The position numbers and the translations under genes are program-made. Of a DNA stretch of 64,000 nt, positions 36,148-43,018 are shown one piece after another. The first letter of the stretch is position 1. Each line of letters begins with the position of its first letter. Source of the stretch: Manganitrophus sp963718695 (GTDB lineage: Bacteria; Nitrospirota; Nitrospiria; SBBL01; Manganitrophaceae); contig OY970371.1 in the NCBI GenBank assembly GCA_963718695.1, forward strand, positions 930,001 through 994,000, read 5' to 3'. Under the pieces are notes generated by a model. It had not been told where the DNA came from and did no database searches. It was given only the letters and a program-made list of their open reading frames with translations.

Positions 36148-36217
36148 CACGCATTGCGTGGAAGTTTTAGAATCGGCCGATTCTTTGTGCGACAGCGACA
36201 ACCAAAAGGGGGAGCGC

Positions 36218-36538
36218 ATGCCGGAACTGACCGTGGTGGTAAGCGCGAAAGCGAAACCGGGAAAAGAGGCCGAGCTGGAAAAGGCATGGCGTGCGATCAT
36301 CGCCCCGACGCATAACGAGCCGGGTTGCCTGAAATATGTCCTTCATCGCGCGGTCGACGATCCGGGGTTGATCATTTCCATCGAGCGTTGGGGATCGAAG
36401 GAGGCGATCGATCAGCATTTCGCCGCACCGCATGTCCAAGCGCTCCTGAGCCGCGTTCCGGATCTGGTGGCCGGCGCCCCGGAAGTGAGGCTCTTCGAGG
36501 CGCTTCCGGAAGGGGCGTCGGGCAGGGGGAAACTGTAA
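36218..36538 (+). CDS. Antibiotic biosynthesis monooxygenase (ABM)-domain protein
   Basis: A 106-residue ferredoxin-fold protein with the ABM pattern: LTVVVSAKAKPGKEAELEKAWRAI, then ISIERWGSKEAIDQHFAAPHVQAL. The start at 36218 has AAAAGGGGGAG upstream; a longer reading at 36137 overlaps the MBL gene and lacks one. Such small proteins include heme-degrading and quinone-forming enzymes as well as peroxide-stress proteins. Activity unknown. The stop abuts the stop of the opposite-strand SNase-like gene. Confidence 0.85.
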   Translation: MPELTVVVSAKAKPGKEAELEKAWRAIIAPTHNEPGCLKYVLHRAVDDPGLIISIERWGSKEAIDQHFAAPHVQALLSRVPDLVAGAPEVRLFEALPEGASGRGKL

Positions 36539-37501
36539 TCACGCTTGCCGCTTCCATCCCGCCTCGACGAAGAGCGGGACAAACTCCGCCGGAATGAAGA
36601 GTCGATCTTCCATGTTGGGGACGGTGTAGTAATTTTGGGGTTGGATCAGCGTGTCGTCGCTCTTGCTCAAGTCGACCACCCAGCGATCGGGCGGGCGCCG
36701 CTGCGAGAGAAAGCGGATTTCAAACGGAAAGAGGCGAAGCGGGTTTTGCGCGTCGAAAAGGCCGGTCTTTTTCTTTCGGGCGCTTCGGACCCACTTTCGG
36801 GCATCGGAAAGGGTTTTCTCCTTCTTCGCGAGCTCGGCCGCCTTGCCGGGAGGGATGACCGCTTTGGTCGGCGAGTCTTGCCGACGGAACGGGTTGACGT
36901 TCGGCCAGATGAAATAGGGGCTGATCCGCGCCGTCTTCAGGAGCCGCTCGTTATAGGAGATCGGCCGCCGTTTCGGTTTGTTCTCCAAGGGCTGAAGCCG
37001 GTTGACGAAGGCGAGAAGCCGGCCGTATCGGTCCATCACTTCATGGGCGAACGAGAGGAGAAATCGAAATGTCTCTTCCGTTTGGCTGAGGGCGGCGATG
37101 TCGTTGACGACCTCCTCTTCCAATGCCCGCTCGGCGGCGGAAGCGTGCTGGTGATGATTTAACGCGGCGCCGGGTCCGCTCCGCTTTTTTAAGTAAGCGA
37201 CGAGGCCGGAGTTCAACACGGGACGAAAAGGGGGAAGGCTTGGATCGAAAGGATTGGTCAGGAATTGTTCCCAGCGTGGGTCGGAGAGGCCGATGAAGCG
37301 CCGATTCCGGGGGAGAGTGAAGCTGATCTCGGGGGCATCGACGCCGAGGAAGCGGACGCCGAGATTGCCGATCGGCCGCAGGTGAAGTGTGTCGCCGTCG
37401 TGAGCCTGTTGCCGAACGCTCCCCGTCACCCCGCTACGAAAACCGAGCGCCGCATACCCGACCGTCAAACCTGTTTTGAGCTGTTCAATCGCATTGGCCA
37501 T
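36539..37501 (-). CDS. Staphylococcal-nuclease-like protein with large insertion
   Basis: A 320-residue protein opening with the thermonuclease core: HDGDTLHLRP and VRFLGVDAPE at about residues 34-60, which hold the metal-binding Asp and an Arg. The second catalytic region appears as VMDRYGRLLAFVNRL near residue 155. About 100 residues are inserted between these parts, and a C-terminal extension of about 130 residues follows. Ordinary SNase domains are about 130-170 residues. It has no signal peptide, unlike secreted nucleases. It lies head-to-head with the CARF-HEPN gene, 104 bases apart. Confidence 0.75.
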   Translation of the reverse strand: MANAIEQLKTGLTVGYAALGFRSGVTGSVRQQAHDGDTLHLRPIGNLGVRFLGVDAPEISFTLPRNRRFIGLSDPRWEQFLTNPFDPSLPPFRPVLNSGLVAYLKKRSGPGAALNHHQHASAAERALEEEVVNDIAALSQTEETFRFLLSFAHEVMDRYGRLLAFVNRLQPLENKPKRRPISYNERLLKTARISPYFIWPNVNPFRRQDSPTKAVIPPGKAAELAKKEKTLSDARKWVRSARKKKTGLFDAQNPLRLFPFEIRFLSQRRPPDRWVVDLSKSDDTLIQPQNYYTVPNMEDRLFIPAEFVPLFVEAGWKRQA

Positions 37502-37605
37502 CCTCTTCTCCCGTGATGAGTCATTCGAGCGCCCGTTTTGAGCGGAAGTAAGTTGAACTTAATCGAACCGAGATTCTTTTGTCAACGTCCAACCGGAGAG
37601 AGGCG

Positions 37606-38316
37606 ATGCAAGGACCGGTAAAGGCACTTCTTGTTTCCGTGGGGGGAGATCTCGCGCCGACGATCTTCGCCATCAACCGGCTTCGTCCCGAGGCGCTTTG
37701 CTTCTTCGTCGCCGAAGCGCGGCAAGGGGAGATTGATCGCGAGATTATTCCAAAGATCGAACAACCCCCCCGGCAGTGGGATCAGATCGTCACCCCCGAT
37801 CCCGAAGACCTCGTGCCGTGTTGTCGGGCGTTGCTTCGAGAGATCCCCGGCTTGATTTCCCGCTGGGGGATAGAGCCCTCCCAGCTGACGATTGATTACT
37901 CCGGCGGGACCAAAACGATGGCGGCTGCCTTGGCCCTTTGCGCGGCGGAGGTCTCCTCTACCTTCCACATGGTTGTCTCCAAGGGGCAGGCGAATGGGGG
38001 GACCGAGGCGGCCGTCGGCGGGGAAGCGCGCGCCGTCCATCAAGGGAACCCGTGGGATGAGTTGGCGGCGAGCGGCCGGCGCGAAGCGGCCGCCGCCTTC
38101 AACCAGGCCCGGTATCGGGAAGCCGCCGATCTTTTTCGAAAGATCGAGAAACGGGTCAGCGGCGGGGCGAAGCCGCTTTATAAGAGCCTCGCCGATCTTT
38201 CGGAGGGGTACGCCTTCTGGGACGCCTTCGATTACCGGGAAGGGTGGAACCGGCTTCAGTCGGCGAAGAAGGGACTCGAGATGGCGGCCCTCTTCGGTGG
38301 ACCGTCCGGATTGTAA
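37606..38316 (+). CDS. CARF-domain half of a CRISPR-associated (TIGR02710/Csm6-like) protein
   Basis: A 236-residue protein with the CARF Rossmann-like pattern: VKALLVSVGGDLAPTIFAI at the N-terminus, LTIDYSGGTKTMAAALALCA as the ligand-binding loop, then a helical region. The frame is closed by TAA at 38314-38316 and reopens without shift right after it. The next half carries the HEPN nuclease. CARF domains sense cyclic oligoadenylates made by type III CRISPR systems. No CRISPR array or other cas gene is in the window. Start ATG 37606 follows GAGAGAGG; a TTG at 37579 is possible. Confidence 0.75.
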   Translation: MQGPVKALLVSVGGDLAPTIFAINRLRPEALCFFVAEARQGEIDREIIPKIEQPPRQWDQIVTPDPEDLVPCCRALLREIPGLISRWGIEPSQLTIDYSGGTKTMAAALALCAAEVSSTFHMVVSKGQANGGTEAAVGGEARAVHQGNPWDELAASGRREAAAAFNQARYREAADLFRKIEKRVSGGAKPLYKSLADLSEGYAFWDAFDYREGWNRLQSAKKGLEMAALFGGPSGL

Positions 38317-38319
38317 GAG

Positions 38320-38853
38320 GTGGTCGCGCGGCTCAAAGAGAACCTTTTTTTTCTGGAAAAGCTGGTGATGGGAATAAAGGAGATCAAGCCGGAGCTCTTT
38401 CTCGATCTTCTCTCCAATGCCCAGCGCCGCGCCCAGATCGAGAAGAAGATTGAAGAGGCCGCCGTCCGTCTTCAGCGCGCGCTGGAGGTTTTGGCGCAGG
38501 CCCAGCTGGCCGAGCGAGGATTTCAGTTCGACCGAGTTGATCCCGATCGACTCCCCCCTTCTTTGAAGACGGAGTTTTACCAGAAGTACACCAGCCCTCT
38601 TGACGGGCGGATCAAACTCGACTTTTTGGGTGCTTACCGTTTGCTCAAAGAGATCGGCGATCCGCTTGGGACCGCCTTCGATCAGCAGTGGAATGCATTG
38701 AAGATCCCGTTGGAGGCAAGAGAGCGATCGATCTTGGGACACGGCTTTACGCCGATGCCGGCCGACCGTTATCAGCAACTGTGGGAGTTGGTTCTGAAGA
38801 TCTCAGGAGCATTACCCGAGAAGGGATCTCAGTTTCCGAAGATGGGGTTCTGA
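38320..38853 (+). CDS. HEPN ribonuclease half of the same CARF-HEPN protein
   Basis: Encodes 177 residues in the same frame as the CARF part, after the in-frame TAA. Its beginning is helical (LKENLFFLEKLVMGIKEIKPE), and near the end ARERSILGHGF gives the RX4H nuclease motif (Arg at 38725, His at 38740) of Csm6/Csx1-type enzymes. If read through the stop, the product would be about 415 residues with these residues at about 374 and 379. A GTG at 38320 could start it separately, but no strong ribosome site is visible. Confidence 0.65.
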   Translation: MVARLKENLFFLEKLVMGIKEIKPELFLDLLSNAQRRAQIEKKIEEAAVRLQRALEVLAQAQLAERGFQFDRVDPDRLPPSLKTEFYQKYTSPLDGRIKLDFLGAYRLLKEIGDPLGTAFDQQWNALKIPLEARERSILGHGFTPMPADRYQQLWELVLKISGALPEKGSQFPKMGF

Positions 38854-38877
38854 AAGACGACGGTCGGTTGTTTCTGT

Positions 38878-39297
38878 TTATGCTGGAGTATGAGAGGCTG
38901 TGGCGCGCATTCTATTGTGAAAGCGGATGTCTTGCGTCGCCGCAGTGAGAACAAAGACTTTTTCATTATTCGTATACCGGTCGGACAAGAAAAGGAAGAA
39001 GCCCTTTCTTTCCGGGTTCACTCCGTAGGTGTAGCCGAATACAGTCTCTCCGTCTTTGAAGCAGACCGTTACCTTTGTGCCGAGCCCCGGCAGAGACAGG
39101 TCATAATTTTTGCGGATCAACGGGTTCCCCTCGAAGGTTTTTACAAAGAAGATCCCTTTGAGTAGAGAGGAATCCACTTTGACTGTCTCACCTGTCGTAC
39201 TCTCAGTGAGATGAAACCAAGGCCTTTCAGTCGAGAAATCGGAAGTGGTTCCCTTGAGGATTTTTCCATCTAAGAAATGAAGAACGACTTTTTTCAT
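38878..39297 (-). CDS. DUF6982-type protein
   Basis: A 139-residue beta-rich protein with the pattern VVLHFLDGKILKGTTSDF, FHLTES, LLKGIFFVKTFEGNP and YGVNPERKGFFLFLSDRYTNNEKVFVL. I recognise this as the DUF6982 pattern often seen beside PilZ-like sensory genes. Two halves of the protein resemble each other: each carries a basic-turn-glycine strand and a DG turn (FLDGK, FKDGE). Cytosolic; function unknown. It is convergent with the CARF-HEPN gene. Confidence 0.7.
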   Translation of the reverse strand: MKKVVLHFLDGKILKGTTSDFSTERPWFHLTESTTGETVKVDSSLLKGIFFVKTFEGNPLIRKNYDLSLPGLGTKVTVCFKDGETVFGYTYGVNPERKGFFLFLSDRYTNNEKVFVLTAATQDIRFHNRMRATASHTPA

Positions 39298-39446
39298 AAT
39301 GCGACCGGACGGTTGTCTCTAAATCGGAAACGACTGTTCCCGATCTTCGAAAAGCCGAGCCAGTAAGACAGCCGACCTAGAATTCCATATCCCGGATAGA
39401 GATTACACCAAGCGATTTACAGCAAGGAACATGCCCCATTGAGTTA
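39298..39446 (+). ncRNA. Candidate small RNA ending in a strong terminator
   Basis: No gene is visible here, yet a strong plus-strand terminator closes it at 39447-39479. No plus-strand coding gene runs into that terminator; the nearest, the HEPN half, ends at 38853 with an opposite-strand gene in between. A promoter is not obvious. A low-confidence candidate. Confidence 0.3.
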
Positions 39447-39479
39447 AGCCTAATCCGTATTGCCGGATTAGGCTGTTTT
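39447..39479 (+). terminator. Strong intrinsic terminator
   Basis: An 11-bp perfect stem (39447-39457 with 39464-39474), a 6-base loop and a GTTTTC tail. Confidence 0.7.
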
Positions 39480-39785
39480 CGTTGGGATCATTACTCCGCC
39501 TGGTTTGGTTCAGCTTAGAGGATATTTCATTCCGTCTTGTGAGGGTGTCAGTTTTCCCGTCGCTTTCACAAAACAGAAAAAACCGCTTAAGCCTCTGAAT
39601 TATTTTAAATATAGGGAAATAAAGCTATTCTTGAATTAAGATTGTATGTCCAGCTTTCCGTCATGAGGCGAAAGTGTCGCCGATAAGAATTGTTCTACAA
39701 TGCCGGGCGGGGATCTCGTTTTTCTGTCAGAGAGAGGCGTCCCTGCCGAACGTGGAAGGGAGGAAGGGGGGCGTTGGAAGAGGGT
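39480..39785. other. Intergenic region with no recognised gene
   Basis: A spacer of about 306 bases, AT-richer than the genes around it, between the terminator and the 3' end of the 5'-nucleotidase gene. I see no coding stretch, tRNA or repeat. Confidence 0.5.
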
Positions 39786-41330
39786 CTATCGACTTCCCGT
39801 CAGCGTGATTCTTCCTTCCACGTTCGATTTGATCGGTTCGCTTGTTTCAAGATGTTTGATGATCGCTTCATTCAGATCACCCCCCTCTTTCAATACCTGA
39901 AGCGCTTGAAAGGTGTAGCCGTCGATTTCTCCCCGGCGGGCTAAAAAGTCGACCGTTGCAAGCGTATAGATCCGATCGGCTTCGACCGGCTTCCCTCCGA
40001 CTTTGACCCCGGCGACCCGATCGCCGGCCGGTTGCCGAGGATCGAAAGAGAAAGAGATCCCGGAGATCTGTGGAAAACGCCCTGCGCGCCGGCCCGCCAG
40101 ACCAACCCCATTTTCCAGCGCCGCGACGAGTTGTTGGCCGGTGATCTCAAGGACGATCATCCGGTTGTTGAAGGGGAGCGCCGTGTAGAGATCGCGTAGC
40201 GTAAGGGGGCCCGGTTTGAGAATCCGGTCATCTCGAAAGGCGCCGCCATTGATCAGCGCCGCATCGGCCCCTGTCTCGGACCGGAGGAGGTCGGCCACGT
40301 AATTTCCAAAGTTGCTCTCCTGCTCGCGAACGGTTTCTTCCCGCAGATCGAGGGCAACGGCGGCTTCTCCAATGACCCGATCGTACGGTGCGATCTCTTT
40401 CGCATAAGGAGTCAGCGCCGCTTCCACCTTGGGATCGGCTGCAACGCGGGCGGGATCGACCGCCAGGCGTCGCCAGCTTTTTTCGACCACCCATCCGCGA
40501 CCCGACCGTGCCGCTTCGATTCCAATCACGCCGAGACCGGTCGCATTTTCCCCCGCCTTGGTGATCAAGGTTTTCCCGACCAGCGATTCCATCGCCTCAT
40601 GATCATGCCCGCCGACGATCAGATCGATTTCCGGCAAGGCCTCGGCAAGCGCGCGATCTCCGGAGATCGGCAGGTGGGTCAGGGCGATGATCAGGTCGAC
40701 TTTTTCATTTTTCAGCTTCATCACGGCCTCGCGTGCCGCTTCGATCGGCTCGCGGAAGGTAATGGGCGTGGGGCCGCAGCCGCCGACCGGGGCAAGGGGA
40801 AGGGTGAGGCCGAAGATCCCAATCCGGAGTTTGGCCGCTTTGAGAATGCGATAAGGCCGGACCTTGCCGTCGGGGAGGTTCGCTTCGCGCGGCAGATCGA
40901 CGTTTGCGGAGACCCAAGGGAAGGCCGATTCGGAGAGACGGTCTGCCAGGATTCGGCATCCCCCGTCGAACTCGTGATTGCCGAAGGTCGCCAGATCGAC
41001 CTGAAGCAGGTTCAGCGCGGTAATCATCTGCGCCCCTTCGTGTTTAAGCTTGTTTGAGAGAAGAGAGGGGAAGAGGAAATCGCCCGCATGGAACAAGAGG
41101 GTCGGCCCCTGTTTCCGTTTCTCCTTGATCAAGGTGGCCGCGTGGGCCAGCCCGCCGCGGGGGACGGTCCGGTTGTCGATCTCCGTCGGGACGGGGAAGA
41201 GGTCGTAGGTGTCGTTCATCTGGAGGAGGGTGAACGCGTGAATCTTCTCCTCCGCGATCGCCGCGGTCGGGAAGAAACAAAAGAGAATCAGGAGGAAGTC
41301 TAGAAGAACGGCGCATCGCGTTGGTTTCAA
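39786..41330 (-). CDS. 5'-nucleotidase / metallophosphatase, exported (UshA family)
   Basis: A TTG start at 41330 is chosen because AGGAG lies 8 bases upstream and a good signal peptide follows (KPTRCAVLLDFLLILFCFF). A promoter lies upstream. The N-terminal metallophosphatase domain shows LLQMNDTYDL, HAGDFLFPS, FGNHEFDGG, THLPISGD and GGHDHEAM. The C-terminal 5'-nucleotidase domain includes SNFGNYVADLLR, LINGGAFRDD and DLYTALPFNN. About 514 residues, the usual size. It probably releases phosphate from nucleotides in the periplasm. Longer readings lack a ribosome site. Confidence 0.88.
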   Translation of the reverse strand: MKPTRCAVLLDFLLILFCFFPTAAIAEEKIHAFTLLQMNDTYDLFPVPTEIDNRTVPRGGLAHAATLIKEKRKQGPTLLFHAGDFLFPSLLSNKLKHEGAQMITALNLLQVDLATFGNHEFDGGCRILADRLSESAFPWVSANVDLPREANLPDGKVRPYRILKAAKLRIGIFGLTLPLAPVGGCGPTPITFREPIEAAREAVMKLKNEKVDLIIALTHLPISGDRALAEALPEIDLIVGGHDHEAMESLVGKTLITKAGENATGLGVIGIEAARSGRGWVVEKSWRRLAVDPARVAADPKVEAALTPYAKEIAPYDRVIGEAAVALDLREETVREQESNFGNYVADLLRSETGADAALINGGAFRDDRILKPGPLTLRDLYTALPFNNRMIVLEITGQQLVAALENGVGLAGRRAGRFPQISGISFSFDPRQPAGDRVAGVKVGGKPVEADRIYTLATVDFLARRGEIDGYTFQALQVLKEGGDLNEAIIKHLETSEPIKSNVEGRITLTGSR

Positions 41331-41362
41331 ATCGATTCTCCTGGCGGTTTTCTTCTCGGCCC

Positions 41363-41392
41363 ACTCTAGAATGTTCTCCATCCGGCTGTCAA
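41363..41392 (-). promoter_or_regulatory. Promoter of the 5'-nucleotidase gene
   Basis: On the minus strand TTGACA (41392-41387) and TAGAGT (41368-41363) are 18 bases apart, ahead of the AGGAG site and TTG start. Confidence 0.5.
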
Positions 41393-41472
41393 CACGGGCG
41401 GTCGCTCGTGGATTTCTCCAATGTAGATATTGTACGATTTTCAATTAGATCGGGCTTATCAAAGGAGGTGTG

Positions 41473-41889
41473 ATGGAAGATCGGGTTCGAAAGGTGGATT
41501 ACTTTACAATGCAGGTGTCGGATAAACCGGGGGAAGGGGCGCGGGCCCTCAATGCGCTCCGCGAGGCGGGGGTGAATCTCCTCGCCTTCACCGGTTTTCC
41601 GGAGGGGCGGCGGAGGGCGCAGCTCGACTTTGTTGCGGAAGATACCGCCGCTCTGAAGGCTGCCGCGAAGAAAGTAAAAATGAAATTAAGCCCGAAGAAG
41701 ACCGCCTTTTTGGTGCAGGGAGAAGACCGGCCCGGTGCCATCGCGGAGATCATGGGCAGGCTGGCCGACGCAAAGATCAATATCACTGCGATCGATGGCC
41801 TCTGCGCGGGCGGCGGCCGCTTTGGAGCGATCCTTTGGGTCAAGGGGCCTGACCTTCGGAAGGCGGCGAAGGTCTTGGGGGCTTCGTAG
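41473..41889 (+). CDS. ACT-domain protein
   Basis: A 138-residue protein with two ACT-like ligand-binding modules: MQVSDKPGEGARALNALREAGVNL, and later VQGEDRPGAIAEIMGRLADAKINI. ACT modules bind amino acids or small effectors; here they are free-standing, so the protein probably regulates a partner. AAAGGAGG is well spaced from ATG 41473, whereas the GTG at 41470 is too close. Confidence 0.8.
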   Translation: MEDRVRKVDYFTMQVSDKPGEGARALNALREAGVNLLAFTGFPEGRRRAQLDFVAEDTAALKAAAKKVKMKLSPKKTAFLVQGEDRPGAIAEIMGRLADAKINITAIDGLCAGGGRFGAILWVKGPDLRKAAKVLGAS

Positions 41890-42189
41890 TTGGTTTAAAT
41901 TCGTTTAGTATAATGCTTGCCTTTTTATTGAGTCGGGACCGTTCCACTCTGCCCTTTTCACTTAACATAGGATTCTTTTCGCAACTAATTGTCTTCAGCT
42001 AAATCTCATTTATTCCTGTCTCCCCCTTCAGTTTAAATGGTCCATCGCATTAAATCATACCTATATGGAATGACAAAAAATGTCATCTTGAGCTGACAAG
42101 GAGGACATTCTATGTAATGGGCATCATCTTGCTGGGGGATATTTATATATAAAGCGTTAATAATAAATGAAAATAGTTTCTCCATGGAA

Positions 42190-42205
42190 TGGCACATATT
42201 CTGCT
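42190..42205 (+). promoter_or_regulatory. Sigma-54 promoter of the pilin gene
   Basis: TGGCACATATTCTGCT matches the sigma-54 consensus TGGCAC-N5-TTGCW with the GG and GC pairs exactly 10 bases apart and a single mismatch. The start of transcription is expected near 42216, about 50 bases before the pilin ATG. Confidence 0.75.
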
Positions 42206-42267
42206 TCTGAACCGTGCTAACAGGAGCGCGGTTAAAAATTATTTCGCAGCTACATCGGAGGCAGGCC

Positions 42268-42663
42268 ATGGTCCGAAGGGTAAAAAGCCAAAAGGGATTC
42301 ACATTGATCGAATTGATGATAGTCGTCGCCATTGTCGGTATCCTGGCTGCCATCGCCATCCCCAGTTTTTTAAACTATCATGCTAAATCGCAGCAGGTGG
42401 AGGCCCGGACCATGCTCTCCGTTATCTACACGGGGATGATGATTTATGGAGGCAATAATTCCACCTTTGTTAACGCCAGTCTGACAGATATCGGCTTTAC
42501 ATACGGCGGAACTCTCCAGTATGACTATACGCTCTCTAATCTGTCTGCAACGACTTTTATGGCCACGGCGACAGGCATTGGAGGCCGCATTGCCGGCGAC
42601 GTCTGGACGATTAATCAGAACAAATTGATCGATGATGTCGTCGATGACTCATTTTCGTCGTAA
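42268..42663 (+). CDS. Type IV pilin (PilA-like prepilin)
   Basis: A 131-residue prepilin. The start at 42268 has GGAGG ahead. The leader RRVKSQKG is followed by FTLIELMIVVAIVGILAAIAIP, with the prepilin-peptidase site between Gly and Phe and the Glu5 expected at FTLIE. About 40 residues of hydrophobic helix continue into a short globular head. A sigma-54 promoter precedes it, as in many pilA genes controlled by PilS/PilR; the regulators are not in this window. Neighbouring genes are not pilus assembly genes. Confidence 0.9.
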   Translation: MVRRVKSQKGFTLIELMIVVAIVGILAAIAIPSFLNYHAKSQQVEARTMLSVIYTGMMIYGGNNSTFVNASLTDIGFTYGGTLQYDYTLSNLSATTFMATATGIGGRIAGDVWTINQNKLIDDVVDDSFSS

Positions 42664-43018
42664 GAACCCCTCCTCGGTTTGTCAAAAGGCCTTTACAAAT
42701 TCTCCTTCTCATGACCCGGATGCTCTCTCTCGGATTCTGTCGCACCGACCCAGACCCTGCTCCTAATCTGATCACCGGCCTTCTCTTGGAATTCAACCCA
42801 GTCTGCATTTGAATGCAATTATTTTGCAAGTCATTCTATTCCCAAAGGGTTATTTACATTACGTTGCGGATAGACGCCACGAAGCGGACCCCTAAAAGGA
42901 GGCTCGACGTTAAAGCATTCATCCCTCCACGCCGATCGGTCCTGTTTTTGCTCTTAACTTAGAAGTGGAGGAGATTGCCTCGATCTTCTCCGGGAGCCGG
43001 GAGGGTGATTCGTAGGAG
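42664..43018. other. Regulatory spacer before the cbb3 oxidase operon
   Basis: A 355-base region without a gene. It holds a 14-base palindrome TGCATTTGAATGCA (42804-42817) followed by another TGCA pair at 42815-42830, and AT-rich sequence. No FNR-type TTGAT-N4-ATCAA box was seen. It may bind an unidentified regulator of the oxidase. Confidence 0.4.
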
